This document shows positions 1 through 10,832 of a DNA stretch of 64,000 bases, piece after piece; position 1 is the first letter of the stretch, and the number at the start of each line of letters is the position of its first letter. A program made the position numbers and the translations under genes. This stretch comes from Norana najaformis (taxonomy: Eukaryota; Annelida; Clitellata; Crassiclitellata; Hormogastridae), in contig OZ029927.1 of NCBI GenBank assembly GCA_964023275.1, forward strand, positions 328,203-392,202, given 5' to 3'. Under the pieces are notes generated by a model. It was given only the letters and a program-made list of their open reading frames with translations, did not search any database and had not been told where the DNA came from.

Positions 1-930
1 AATTTTTTAAGACTTAAATCTATTTCAAATTTATCAGACGACCATGATGGAGAAGATGGGAACATAGGGGCAGAAAAAGGGGTAACATGAGAAGTGAAAA
101 ATTCCAAAGTGCGAGTGTATATGGATTGATTTTTATTGCAAGGGTTCTATATTCACTGGTCCAGTGAGGTTCCATAGCAGTTTTAGTAGTGTGATATTTG
201 TTTCCTATAATTTTGGTGCCTAATTTAAGGGAATTTTTGAGACGTCTTAGATGGAGAGGAAGTTCGCCACACTCATTTTGAAGTGCTGATGTTGCTGTGC
301 CTTTGGGTGCCCCACAGCATAACCTTAGTGCCTCATTTTGTATTGATGAAATCTTTTCTAAAAGCCACATCACCATAATCAATAACCGATCTGATAAGGG
401 TTCTGTAGATGCTAATCATGGCTTTCTCGGAAGCTCCCCAGTGATATCCAGACAACGCCTTCATTAGATTTAAACGATTTTTTCATTTATTTAAAATATA
501 TTCTATATGTGGTCTCCATGTTAATTTATGGTCAAATATGACGCCTAAAAACTTAGCCGTTTTTTCCATCTTAATAATTTCGTTTCCAATTTTAGTATTA
601 ATTTTTGGTTGGCTGCGTTTTTTAGTAAACAATATACCAGTAGTTTCACTGGTAGAGATCTTAAAACCATTCTTATTACACCATTTAGAAATTTCATTTA
701 TCGACCTTTGAATTTTTTCCTCTGTTTTTGGTTACGATGTCCTGCATGTATGGAACTATCATCAGCAAAAAGAGTCATCTGAACTCCCATCTATTTGAGG
801 TATGTCATTTATCATATTCAAAAACAATAAGGGCGATATAATTGACACTTGAGGGACACCATTTTCTTGCAGGAATTTATTAGTGTAGGAGTCCCCCACT
901 TTAACTTGAAAGGATCTACTACACAGAAAT
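1..930 (-). mobile_element. Non-LTR retrotransposon reverse transcriptase fragment (Jockey/I-like)
   Basis: Read on the minus strand, about 905 to 20 gives the middle and end of a non-LTR reverse transcriptase. Recognisable blocks in order are NGVPQVSIISPLLF (family pattern GVPQGSvLSPlLF), FADDS (the catalytic YADD/FADD box), KFLGVIFDHKLTWRPHI, and then IQNEALRLCCGAPKGT with GELPLHLRR near 290-230, which is the segment after the RT domain in Jockey/I-type elements that precedes the RNase H region. The frame is broken by at least one shift near 735 and a stop near 500, so the copy is dead. The last 120 residues are open down to a stop at 20. The element runs off the window edge, and its 5' part (endonuclease) is missing upstream of about 930. 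The clade is inferred from motif spacing only. Confidence 0.8.
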
Positions 931-1473
931 CACAAGAAAGCAACTAGCGATTGAACGAAAATTAGCTTCATATAGGGCTGAAGAAAGCGATATAAAGGTG
1001 TCGAAACATAGCATTTTGCCTACATTTAATATTTTAGTATTATTTAGTGATTGCGACATCTGGTGGCCGCCAGCGCAGTTGAAGTCAACCTCACCTTCCT
1101 TGTTAAACTCGACTGTAGTAAGAAATATTAGCAACTGAGTTTAGTTAACGACGCTGTGTTGTAAAGAAGATGATTCATAATAATCATGTGAGAACCTGTA
1201 TAGCGCCACTCTGCGAATGCTCAAGATATCAGTCGATGGTCGCTGTTAAGCAAATTAGTTGTGCAGCCAAATTCCATGGTTAGTCCGTCAGTCGAAAAGA
1301 AACGAGAGAAACAGACGACGAAGGAAATGAGTCGACGAAGAGATGAGTTTACATGGAGGCTTCGAACTGGCAACATCTGAATTAAGGCTGTGACGGAGTT
1401 TATAGTCGACTGGATGAACTGCAAGAGGTTAAAGTTCGTAGGTCGGGACGAAGGTCAGTGAAGGTCAAAGAGC

Positions 1474-1480
<7 letters not shown>
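931..1480. other. Unassigned sequence
   Basis: No gene or element recognised. It contains a 17-bp stretch (agcgatataaaggtgtc, about 987-1003) whose reverse complement recurs near 5449-5465, suggesting fragments of a shared dispersed repeat on opposite strands either side of the CR1-like element. Confidence 0.4.

Positions 1481-1556
<76 letters not shown>
1481..1556. repeat. (AG)n microsatellite
   Basis: About 37 uninterrupted AG dinucleotides. Confidence 0.98.
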
Positions 1557-1557
<1 letters not shown>

Positions 1558-1694
1558 CATCACTGACAGAATTCCACGGATCTCTCTCTATCCAGTGTCT
1601 ATCGAAGCAGAATTTATTAATTATCTTGGCCGATAATTGCCATTACAAAGACCCCTAAAAGGGTGTAAAAATCCCACCTCTTGAAGTTATGCAT

Positions 1695-1741
1695 GTCTGC
1701 GTGTGCGTGTGTGTGTGCGTGTGTGCGTGTGTGTGTGTGTA
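1695..1741. repeat. (GT)n microsatellite with GCGT variants
   Basis: GT-rich tract interspersed with GC; it immediately precedes the LINE 3' fragment. Confidence 0.9.
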
Positions 1742-1742
1742 G

Positions 1743-2025
1743 AATTCCGGATAAGATTGAAACTAACCTGTCTGACCTATAAAATCCTAACTTTGTGAGC
1801 ACTCCTACTTACCTTCAATCAAAAGTCTCTCCCAACATCCCTCCTCGCATCTTACGATCTTTGGGTACGGGTCTCTTGGCTGAGCCACGATGCAGAACTG
1901 TCCTGGGCTCTCGTGCACTCCACAACGCGGCCCCGAAAGAATGGAGCAGAATACCGTTAATTCTCCGAAGCTCAAACTCTCTTACTTCCTTCAAGAAACG
2001 CCTGAAAACTATTTCTCACTGACTT
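1743..2025 (+). mobile_element. LINE C-terminal fragment (CR1/L2-like)
   Basis: Encodes the end of a non-LTR reverse transcriptase. A start-less leader IPDKIETNLSDL is followed, after a stop, by an open run from about 1795 with LRSLGTGLLAEPRCRTVLGS, then RALHNAAPKEWSRIPLILR and SLTSFKKRLKT before the stop at 2020-2022. This is the family signature 'Pr.rt..G.RaF..aaP..WN.lP..lR..sl..FK..LKT.lF' that ends CR1/L2-type ORF2. Everything upstream of this block is missing (5' truncation, the usual state of LINE copies), and a GT microsatellite abuts it. There is no evidence of host function. Confidence 0.8.
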
Positions 2026-2405
2026 TCGAACATCTGGAAATCTAATTCTTTTCACCAGGCGACTGACTGACTATCCTCGACTCCGATTCGCGCTTTTAGA
2101 GATCTTTTAGTTACTGTTGAGATATCAATATGGTTTGACCTCGCATGAGAAAATCTGGCGCACGTTGAAGAACATTCAGATCGGGCTTAAAATGAAATCG
2201 GATGAACGTTGAAGGGTGGAAAGTTTAAATAAGTAAGTAAGTATTATTTTATTAGCATGAGTCAAACGCCCACACTTTATAACGACAATGCACACAGTAA
2301 TATAATAAATGGCATGAGCACTGTAAAATAGGGTCTGAATGACAACTTAATAAAATAATTATGGTTAAATAGTTCAGAATACAGAGCCACAACTATTAGG
2401 ACAAT

Positions 2406-4299
2406 CTAGCAGAATTGATATATTGATCTACTGAAAAAGTTACAATTTACTGTATTTTTGCAGTGCTCGAACGACAAAGGATCTTTTATGGACCAATGTG
2501 TGAAAGTTTGGCAATTCAAAATTATGTCCCCTCTCCCGCAGGGTGAAACCGTGTGAGAGCTTAGCTGAAAGTAACTGGTGAAGGCTACTGAGTGGTTAGG
2601 CTCCTGGATGCTTTTAAAGAATTTCAATTCAATTTTCTCGCAATAATTTTCCAATTTTATACTATCACCATTCAAAAGGCCACTACGCACAGCGCGGTAT
2701 AAAAAGGAATATATTCTCCCAACTAATTCTATTGACAGGAAACCACCCCAGGATGGGAGAGCATAGGTAAGCCTGGAGACTACAAGAGCTTGGAAAATGC
2801 TTTGTAATTTATTGGAAGGCATTCCCTGAGATCGAAGGACTTTTAGTGGGTAAAGGCGTTGACTGCAAATAGTCAAAATAAAAGACACATGGTCGTCAAA
2901 TTTCAGATCTTCTCTAAACAAAACACCCAACAGTTTAACAAGTTTAACTCGTTCAACGCCAATAATAGGGTCAGGGAAGGATAAGAATCTAGGGCTCGGT
3001 CTGTGAAATATAATTTATTTGGTCTTTGAGACATTAAGTATCATTTTATTCCTATAAGTGCAATCCTTAATATTAGCGAATTCAATTTCAAGGCTAACAG
3101 GAGAGTTTTGTGGAACAAGTAGATTGGTGTCATCTGCAAATTTAAAGAGAATGTTAGCCGGAGAGACAGGCTTTAGGTCACTTTCCATAAGAATGCAGAG
3201 GCTAGGTCCAATGCCAGACCCTTGAATAACACTGCGATTGATGGAGGCAGGATCGGAAACTAAATTATCACATTTGAGGACTTGATATCGCCCAGATAAG
3301 AAGTCAACAATCCAGCTCGATATTTCAGGTTTCAGGTTTAGAGCCACAACTTTAGGAATTAAGACCGGTCGACCACATCAAAAACCTTGGAGAAGTCGAC
3401 TAGCAAGCACCTCACATAGGAGTTGCTTTCCAGCATCAGTGTGACGTGATGCAGGAAGAAAGTAAGGCACTGGTACAACTGCCAGTGGGTTTAAACCCAA
3501 ACTGGTCCTGCAAGGTTTCACAAGGAATGTTAGGTCTAAGCCACCTAGAGACAGCAATTTTTTCTGCAATTCTAGAGAGAATTGGAGTCACAGATATAGG
3601 CCTAAAGTCAGACAGGGAAGTTGGCTTGGAAATTTTTGGCACAGGAGTAACAACCGCAGTTCTCCAGTTGTCAGGAGTGGTCCCAGATTTGAAGGAGGCA
3701 TTAAAAACGTGAATGACCAATTCCGCCAACTCATAAGAATATTTTTGAAAAAGCCAGCCAGGCAAATCGTCAAGCCCTGCTGCAGTGTTTGGCTGCTTGC
3801 GCAAAAGTCTTTCGATTTCCCGGACATTCATGTACGGTTTCATATAACTGGTGCAATCAACAATATTGTTTTTAAGACCAAGGATTTTCACAGATGATTA
3901 GTCCGGAGTAGTCACTATGCTAGCAAAGAAATTGTTCGCTTGATTGATATCACCAAGAAGGCAATTAGAATTAGAATATTCGGTTTTCACAGAGGGCGAG
4001 TTACGTTTCTTGACCGCTTCCCACAACTCTTTAGGAGTAGCATCCTGCAGAGAAGAAAATAGCTTTTGAGAATTTTCCAAAATTATTTGATTAATTCTTA
4101 TTGCAAGTAATTCAGATTCACCCAATTTAACTTTTTTCGCAGTTGATTGCGTTTGATCAGAAGTGATTTTATAGGCTCTAGGACTTATAAAATCCTCATC
4201 TTTCTTTTTGATCATGACGATTTTAGACGGAATGCAGTTATCAATAAGAGTAGAGATTGCTTGGAGGAACTCATTGTAAAGCAGAGTAACATCTGACAT
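2406..4299 (-). pseudogene. CR1-like linker plus reverse transcriptase, broken
   Basis: The linker (4299-3898) includes ATPKELWEAVKKR, typical of the region between endonuclease and RT. The RT N-terminal part (3891-3436) carries AAGLDDLPGWLF, DFRPISVTPILSRIAEK and LQDQFGFKPTGSCTSAL. A frameshift near 3430 leads to the 3347-3015 segment with VIQGSGIGPSLC and the catalytic FADDTNLL. A second break leads to 2930-2406 with CSQRLYPLKVLRSQGMP and SRLTYALPSWGGF. This is a standard CR1/L2 ORF2 order. The conserved GS(V/G).GP and FADD boxes survive, but stops and shifts at about 3430, 3010 and 2935 prevent one open frame. Confidence 0.85.
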
Positions 4300-4399
4300 G
4301 TTAAAAAACGAAGACCAATGATAGGAATTTATAGAAAACCTAAGAAACGCAATGTTATGCTCTCTGCGGTCGTGCAGTTTTATTTTCCTTTAAGGCGTT

Positions 4400-5050
4400 G
4401 CTGGTGGGCCCGTATTAACATCGGAGTTTACTTCCGATATCAATACCGCTTTGTGCTTAGTCTTGATCAGACTCTGAAAGACCTGAACGTGCAACAACTC
4501 AGGCTCATTGACAAAAACTTGGTCTAGAATTTTTTTACCATAGGGAGTGTACAAGTTTTAACAATCTGGGAAAACCCCAAGTCTTCCAAAACTAGAACAT
4601 TCAGGTCATTAAAGTCACCTGCAGTGATAATAGTGGCATCACGGTACTTACTATTTATATGCTCAATATCATCGCTAAACTTGTTAGCTAGCAAGGAAGG
4701 TTGATACTGAGGTTTTGGTGGGTGGTAAATACATGCAATCATAAGAGAATTAATGGTATCTAACAGGCAATGTAACCACAGAACTTCTAGTTGAACAGGC
4801 ATATTTGAGTTTGCCCACGGGTTGAGGGCAGAGCAGTTTAGAATCGAACACACGGTTGTGAACATAAGCACAAACTCCGCCTCCTTTCCTCTTAAGTCTA
4901 TCCATTCTAAATAACTGACAGTTATTTAACGAAATGTCCTTGTCTAGATGCTTCTTACAGAACCAAGTTTCGCGATTTCAGCCTTGTTTAGCAATAGGTC
5001 GAGCTCTAGAAGACCAATCTTGTTGGGTTTCGCCAAGCTGGTTGGATTTA
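4400..5050 (-). pseudogene. CR1-like APE-type endonuclease domain, broken
   Basis: Frames on the minus strand give, in order, IYLLNPTSLAKPNK (start of the AP-endonuclease-like domain), TWFCKKHLDKDISLNN, FRMDRLKRKGGGVCAYVHNR (the conserved 'R.DR..+GGGV..YV' block), IACIYHPPKP, and IITAGDFNDLN, which carries the catalytic GDFN. A continuation near 4530-4400 reads LDQVFVNEPELLHVQVF and KTKHKAVLIS, matching the D..(I/V) and (S)DH. positions of the domain; the expected SDH is degraded to TKH. In active elements the domain nicks target DNA to prime reverse transcription. At least two frameshifts are needed to join these blocks, so this copy is inactive. Confidence 0.8.
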
Positions 5051-5060
5051 AAAGGTAGAT

Positions 5061-7680
5061 CTTAGGAATTTGAGCGACCGTCCGGCTACTCGGCTTCAGA
5101 GTGGGTCGATGGAAAGTATCACAGTTGATTGTCGTGAGATTAGGTCGATGTTGCTTGACCCCCAGCTGCTTGACAGACCAGACGAATGTAGAGCGACACC
5201 AGGGGGAAGATTAGGACCGGTATGGGCGCCTGTGTGGATGCGAAATTTTGTCTAGGACGCACGTCTTTCATAACACTCAGTAAGATGGTATAAATGGTTC
5301 AATGTGTAAATCTATGGCTTTACAAGCTATATTAAAATAAATCAATGTTTCGATAAAGTCTATGTAAAGGGCCCCGTCATTACTCTCCAGAGTCCGCAAG
5401 ATGTTGCTATGCGCTTAATATTGCTAATAATATTTGGTTATTGTTAGACACCTTTATATCGCTTTTGTCGCTTTTATCGCTTCTATTTTAACCTCACTTA
5501 TTCAACACTGCGTTGATCACATAAATTACCCATAGCCCTAGGAAATGTCGAAGTCAACGGCCGTCAAAGTTGTAAGAAGTCCTTTTCAACACTCCCCAAA
5601 CTCCTCCACCCGTCAGCCGATGAGGAGTGGCTTCGCGGAGAGGAAGGAGGGAGGCCAACATTACTTTGTAATTAGGGGCCCCGATAGCCTTAATCCAGCC
5701 CTAATTAAGGCCTAATACTCGAATTAATGAACGACATAAGCCTCTCTTATTGTTTTGGACGGAAGAAACCAAGAGTTTACGCTGCTATACTAAAGAAGAA
5801 TTATCAAAGTTCAGACAGTTTAGGCCAATATTGGCTGCAGTTGCCAACTGGCAGACTAAGTATCTCTTAGACCTAATTAGAATTTTTAATTAATATGATG
5901 TGATGTGAAATTCAAAACTCAGTGTTACAGTAAAACTATTAAAAATAAGGCGACAATGAAACCGAACATGATTTTCTAAGATTCTTTTTGTTCTCATTAA
6001 ACGAAAACTAGGCAAAAGTCTTGGTGTACAGCTTACTAGCAAGGTATTGTTTGTTTCGCAGTTAAAAATTATGTCCTCATGCAATAAAAACTCATCAGTC
6101 TAATTTCTCCAGCTTCCGTCCCTCCTTCCTCGTGTCTCCCTCGGGCACAAGACGACAAAAACGCAACAGATAATCTACGACTTGGTTTACGGGGTTTTAG
6201 GCCACGCCAGTGACCCAACAGACCCCAGGAGCTGACGTGGTTTTAGGCCACGCCAGAGGCTCCATGGGCTCCTACGACTAACACACAAATACAAACACAG
6301 ACAGACAGAGACGAGAGAAATATAGGCAGCAAAGCACCATGGTATTTGCAACTCATTTCAGAGGAATCTTTGTCATCAAGGATGCGTACAAGCAGTAAGA
6401 AATTTAAGAAAATCCGCATATGTTAGACTTGCACATACATGTATCAGGGTCCCCGAATAGGCTAAACTCTACTGCCATTTGGAATTAGAGTTTCAAGTGG
6501 AATATTTCGCGTTGTGGATGATTCGAAACTGGGATAAATAAAAATTACTATCTTGTACATCTTATTTTTGTTGTCTGACCGCTTTGACTCACTAATGCCT
6601 ACGACTCCTCGCTCAGTCGATGGACATATGGCCTGTTAGCAAATGCAATACTTAGTTACTTATATACTTAGTGTGACCTTTTGTCAGATAAAAATTAGGG
6701 CTAATTAGGCTTCTTGAAGTCTCAAGGAGTCTCCGAGATCTGGCCTTGTTCCAGTGGAATGTGCTTTGGAATATGCGGTTTTGCTTCAGTGGCCATCGAT
6801 TGATGCCTGTGCATTATAACTTACGACGCTAGAAATGATGCTCGAAGTTTCCAGTATTGATTAGAATAATACGGCGCTAGAAACGATGATGTTTCCAGAT
6901 TTGATTAGATTTTTAAATCCATCGATCAATTAGTATATAAATTGTTGATCAATTATGCCATCAAGTTAAGCAATTCATACATTTAACTTTGGATTTCTGT
7001 CTGATCGATGCCGTTCGAAATGGCAATTGCATATATTCTTCCTCTTCCTCTTGTCTCTCCTCTCGATCATTCGATTTCTCGGCGATTTGTCTTCAAGAGC
7101 AACAGTTCTCATCTCGAACTTCAGATTTCTTGCTTCTTTCTCTTCGTTTCAGGGATTTTCTGCTCGAAATAACTCTTCTTCTCATCTCTTCAAAGTCGAT
7201 TTTCCAAATGAACTTCGTTTCCAAAGAACACAAAATAATATGGCCAAAGATGACGTCATCCATGTTGCGATGACGTCATCGGAACAATTGCAAAGTGATG
7301 TCTTAAATAGTATGTGCGTCATCGCTGTTATGCTTAATTCGACAAGAGTTAAGTAAACAAGTAAGTAGTTTTCTGGCCCTCTCACGCGTACTCGTATTTA
7401 TTCCAAATGAGAAGTATTGCCCCGGAGAAATTGTCTCGTAAAATATTAATAATAATTATGGCCTACAGCGATCGAGATTAGCTGATACATGCAACTGAAA
7501 TCACCACCACCGTAATCTGTTGATCTCCCCCTTGAATTTGGGCTCCGAACCAAACCTATAAACCTCCTTATCGATCGATCTTCTTTTGACTAAATGCCTA
7601 TCAGTTCTATGATAAACCAGGGTAATCATCCTCAGAATTATTGGCAGAGATCTATCATAGAACCCATTAGCAATATGTAG
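5061..7680. other. Unassigned intergenic sequence
   Basis: No domain, RNA gene or element recognised in about 2.6 kb. It contains a short duplicated motif at 6193-6256 (listed separately) and a pyrimidine-rich tract at about 7030-7200. Around 7535-7605 a weak match to the 'accaaacc...tatcgat...ttttgact' portion of the GATTAC-tail LINE family is visible, too decayed to call firmly. Confidence 0.5.
6193..6256 (+). repeat. Two-copy 18-bp direct repeat
   Basis: The 18-mer ggttttaggccacgccag occurs at 6193-6210 and again at 6239-6256 (46-bp offset). Confidence 0.9.
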
Positions 7681-7683
7681 CTT

Positions 7684-7757
7684 ATATATATATATATGCC
7701 TACATATATTATTATTATTATCATCATCATCATCATCATCATCATTATTATTATTTA
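7684..7757. repeat. (TA)n followed by (ATT/ATC)n microsatellite
   Basis: A TATATA tract is followed by ATT and ATC trinucleotide runs up to the start of the neighbouring LINE 3' end. Confidence 0.95.
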
Positions 7758-8031
7758 CCTGCGAAGCGAGTAGAAGCAGGTGGAGTATGGCCGAGCCTTG
7801 TGTCGGCGACCGAGTGAAACCTGGAACCCATTGTACCTTTCTGACTATGGGCAACAAACCCACCGTAACAGCTCTTCTGCCCTTCTCTCTCAGGTCTTTA
7901 GCGACCGGACTTGGTTCTCGACATGGCATCTTTGCACAACCCCACAGACTTGATGCAGCGCTCGTGAATAAGCTGGTGCCCTGCGCTTAGCTTTGACGTA
8001 GCGCTTTAGAAATTTCTAGTTAACGATTACA
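7757..8031 (+). mobile_element. 3' end of GATTAC-tail LINE family
   Basis: Noncoding 3' end of a LINE family present many times in this window. The block around ccggacttggttctcgacat (7906-7925) matches the 3' region of the minus-strand LINE at 23.8-24.6 kb. The core from about 7961 has the family pattern: gtgaataagctggt, then gcgctttagaaatttct, then an ending in ttaacgattac. No coding sequence is retained. Confidence 0.75.
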
Positions 8032-8364
8032 GTTAGGAGAGACGTCAGAGCATCCAATGAGTGAATGGTTTGATTTGTGAGTCTGAGTGGAAGAGAGGAA
8101 GACGAGAAACGAACTGACGGCCACTGGCGGCATCTTCTAAGGTAGAAGTCGAAGAGAGGGATTCCAATGAGCCAGAGATGCAGCCATGTATATGAAGGGT
8201 TAGCAGCCACTTCATTTCTCTTAGCCTCAGCATACGATGGCCGATGGCCAGCCCTCTCCCTTGCCCCATTTTCCAACCGATAGTCTATTGTCGCTATACT
8301 CGCTCTTAGTTGAGTTCGTTCCGGGCGCTAGTGCAGCCGAATCTTCGAATCATGTATCTGGCGC

Positions 8365-8432
8365 GGGGTGCATTCGAAGCCCCGACCTCTCAGCTGATAG
8401 TCTAACACGCTAACCACTCGACTATCGCACAA
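8365..8432 (-). mobile_element. tRNA-derived SINE head (Pol III promoter boxes)
   Basis: On the minus strand an A-box-like tagtcgagtggttagcgtg (8424-8406) is followed about 25 bases later by a B-box-like ggggcttcgaatgcacccc (8383-8365). The spacing and sequence are those of a tRNA internal promoter, but no complete cloverleaf with paired acceptor stem is seen, so this is a tRNA-derived SINE head rather than a functional tRNA gene. Sequences beyond the head were not delimited. Confidence 0.6.
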
Positions 8433-8783
8433 TCCAGATTTATTAAGATAAGATGAACGTTTCATCATCCGATCGATCGTTGGTGAAGCCCGCGTTGACG
8501 TCACACGCGTCATATGACATGGAATAGGACGACAGGAGTCGATGCAGAGTCCATTAGACTTTTAACGAAAACTCCGACGAAGATACACCCGTTGAACTAA
8601 CGGCGCCTCGCCTGATGGCCAGAAGATGAACTCTCTGGATGAATTGAGCGAATCCTGGCGACCCTTTAAGTACCTCACAGAAGTGCTGCAGTTTATCTAT
8701 GTATGTGTCACCTGAGAATGCTCAGACGTCTCAACTCGGCCACTGCCTTTAGTAGGGCAGTGCCAGTCCGAGGCCTGGATAAA

Positions 8784-8830
8784 GGAGGAGGAGGAAGAGG
8801 AGGAGGAGGAGGAGTAGGTGGGGAGGAGGG
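8784..8830 (+). repeat. (GGA)n-rich tract
   Basis: GGA/GGAGG tract following agtgccagtccgaggcctgg. This could be the simple-repeat tail of another LINE 3' end, but the coding part upstream was not recognised. Confidence 0.7.
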
Positions 8831-9155
8831 CGATGCTGACACTGGCCAACACATAATTTGTTGCCTCAAATGTTAGAACTGTTTCTGGGTATATTTGACC
8901 TGCTGATTCCAGAAAAGGCACCAGTTTTCTCCCAGCAGGTCTAGTTTTCGAGATATAGAACATTATGCCATATACCAGTCCTTGCCTCTGCTCGCCCATA
9001 AAACATAAGGCTATAGCTATAATTATGTAGTGCTCAATTTATTATGTGATACACTAAATAAACATAATAATACAAATACTTAAAAGAAAATGGTAGTACC
9101 TGAAACTGTACTTATATGATACCAAACAGAACAAGTTTGTTATAAAAATTTCAAG

Positions 9156-10829
9156 TCATTCGACACCGAAGAAGCTCCTTTTGTACGATTTCCGAGTGTG
9201 GCATCTGCCGGAACAATCGCGCATAATATTCCAGCAATAGTCTGCCATCATGTGTGCATCCCATCTTCCTTGATATCGATTTTCCATTGTTTTGATGTCT
9301 TGGTGAAATCTTTCACCTTGCTCTTCGCTGAAGTCACCAAGATTCTCTGGAAAGCGATCTAAGTGACTGTGGAGATAATGGACTTTAATGCTCATGTTGC
9401 AGCCAAGCTTGTTGAAATGAAGAAGCATATCCTCTACTAGTTGTGCATAATTGTCTGCCTTCTTGTTGCCAAGAAAATTTTTAGTTACAAGAACAAAGGA
9501 AGACCAGGCACAAGATTCGATTTCATTCATTGATGGTATGAAAAGTGGGTCATTCATAAGTTGCCTGATCTGTGGACCATCGAAGATTCCAGCCTTCAAT
9601 TTTTCCATTGTAATTCCTGGTAACTTGTGTACTATGTATTCGAAGCATGAACCTTCTTTATTCAAAGCCCTGACAAATTGTTTCATCAGGCCTAGCTTTA
9701 TATGTAGTGGTGGCAGTATGATCCTATCTCGTGCCACCAAAGATTCCTTGATTACATTTTGAGCTCCAACCACCATGTCTTTCCTCGAAGGCCAATCTTT
9801 TCTTGTCCAATGTTCATGCTTGGCTCTACTGTCCCAAAGACACAAAAAGCAGGGATACTTTGTGTAGCCACTTTGTTGACCAAGGAGGAAATTTACCATC
9901 TTCAAGTCTACACAAATTACCCATTGATGTTCTTTGTATTTTATCTTTTCCAGTACTAAAGAGATGGCATTGTACTCTTCTTTCATCCTGGTGGAGTGAC
10001 CGATTGGAATAGAACCAAATTTGTTGCCGTTATTTAAAAGCACACATTTCAGACTACGTTTTGAACTGTCGATAAAAAGACGCCACTCATCTGGGCTGTA
10101 ATCCGACAGACCAATTTTCTTCAATAAGTTGCTGATGTCATTACAGAATACTAGGTTGTTGTCTTCGGTAAAGAATGGCAGCAAATCCTTTTCTCTGTTT
10201 CTATAAATTGTAATTTTCGTTCCAGGCTGAAGTGCATTCTTTTCCTTTAGTCTGGACGCAAGCAATTCAGAGGACTCTTTGGAAAGATTTAAGTCCCTGA
10301 TCAGATCACTCAACTCTTTTTGGTCAAAACGTTCAATGTGTGAAGTTGATTGGAAATCACTGTCACTGCCCCCACTTTCTTCACTTTCGTCATCTTGTCC
10401 GATATTGGACATGCAAGTCTCATCGTCTGAGAGCTGAGGTAGTTCGCGAAAAGGTGGAACTGGTACAATATCCGAATGCGGAACAGGTCTCCTGGCTGAA
10501 GGTATATCAGGGTAAGACAACTTGTGACGATTATTTCGATTGATGCCTATGATATTAACCATACAAAAGTAACAGTCGTCGAAGTGGTTTATCTGTTCCC
10601 TCCAAACCATCGGTACACCAAATTTCAGGCAGCTTCTCTTTCCAATTGTCCAGTGGCGCAATTGTTCAATACAAGTTTTGCATACTGTATGAGGAGCCCA
10701 TTGCTTATCTTGATCTCCAAGTTTGACACCAAAATAACCTACATATGCTCTTTTTACAAACTCGGAAATCGGTTTCCTGTTTGCTTTTAGTGTGTATTCC
10801 CCACAAATGTAGCAGAATATGTCTGGTGG
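9156..10829 (-). CDS. Zinc-finger, transposase-like protein of a widespread uncharacterised family
   Basis: Minus-strand frame open from 10829 (just after a TAA at 10832-10830) to the stop at 9156, about 557 codons. The first in-frame ATG at 10661 lies inside the conserved region. Upstream of it the frame already encodes FCYICGEYTLKANRKPISEF, then KLGDQDKQWAPHTVCKTC, so translation must begin earlier, perhaps through an upstream exon; a candidate acceptor (taaccaccag) abuts the start. Visible features are three CxxC pairs (CYIC, CKTC, CYFC), an acidic serine-rich linker (DDESEESGGSDSDF), VICVDLKMVNFLLGQQSG, YPCFLCLWDSRA with another CxxC, LPPLHIKLGLMKQFVRAL, and HSHLDRFPENLGDFSEEQGE near the end. 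I recognise the family from many invertebrate genomes, where it occurs in multiple copies; the D...CxxC...E layout suggests a DDE-type transposase. The superfamily is not assigned. The frame is intact, which is unusual in this window. Confidence 0.75.
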   Translation of the reverse strand, partial: PPDIFCYICGEYTLKANRKPISEFVKRAYVGYFGVKLGDQDKQWAPHTVCKTCIEQLRHWTIGKRSCLKFGVPMVWREQINHFDDCYFCMVNIIGINRNNRHKLSYPDIPSARRPVPHSDIVPVPPFRELPQLSDDETCMSNIGQDDESEESGGSDSDFQSTSHIERFDQKELSDLIRDLNLSKESSELLASRLKEKNALQPGTKITIYRNREKDLLPFFTEDNNLVFCNDISNLLKKIGLSDYSPDEWRLFIDSSKRSLKCVLLNNGNKFGSIPIGHSTRMKEEYNAISLVLEKIKYKEHQWVICVDLKMVNFLLGQQSGYTKYPCFLCLWDSRAKHEHWTRKDWPSRKDMVVGAQNVIKESLVARDRIILPPLHIKLGLMKQFVRALNKEGSCFEYIVHKLPGITMEKLKAGIFDGPQIRQLMNDPLFIPSMNEIESCAWSSFVLVTKNFLGNKKADNYAQLVEDMLLHFNKLGCNMSIKVHYLHSHLDRFPENLGDFSEEQGERFHQDIKTMENRYQGRWDAHMMADYCWNIMRDCSGRCHTRKSYKRSFFGVE

Positions 10830-10832
10830 TTA

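Larger units (their letters stand above)
2229..5060 (-). mobile_element. CR1-like non-LTR retrotransposon, decayed but nearly full-length ORF2
   Basis: Minus-strand element in which endonuclease, linker, reverse transcriptase and C-terminal domain follow in the canonical order from about 5050 to 2406. After the coding part there is a short 3' region, and the element ends at about 2229-2245 in a small ACTT tandem repeat rather than poly(A); CR1/L2-type LINEs typically end in short tandem repeats. Several frameshifts and stops separate the domains, so it cannot be active. No ORF1 is recognised upstream of about 5060. The clade (CR1/L2 group) is inferred from protein motifs such as CSQRLYPLKVLR and SRLTYALPSWGGFLS, together with the tail. 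Confidence 0.85.
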
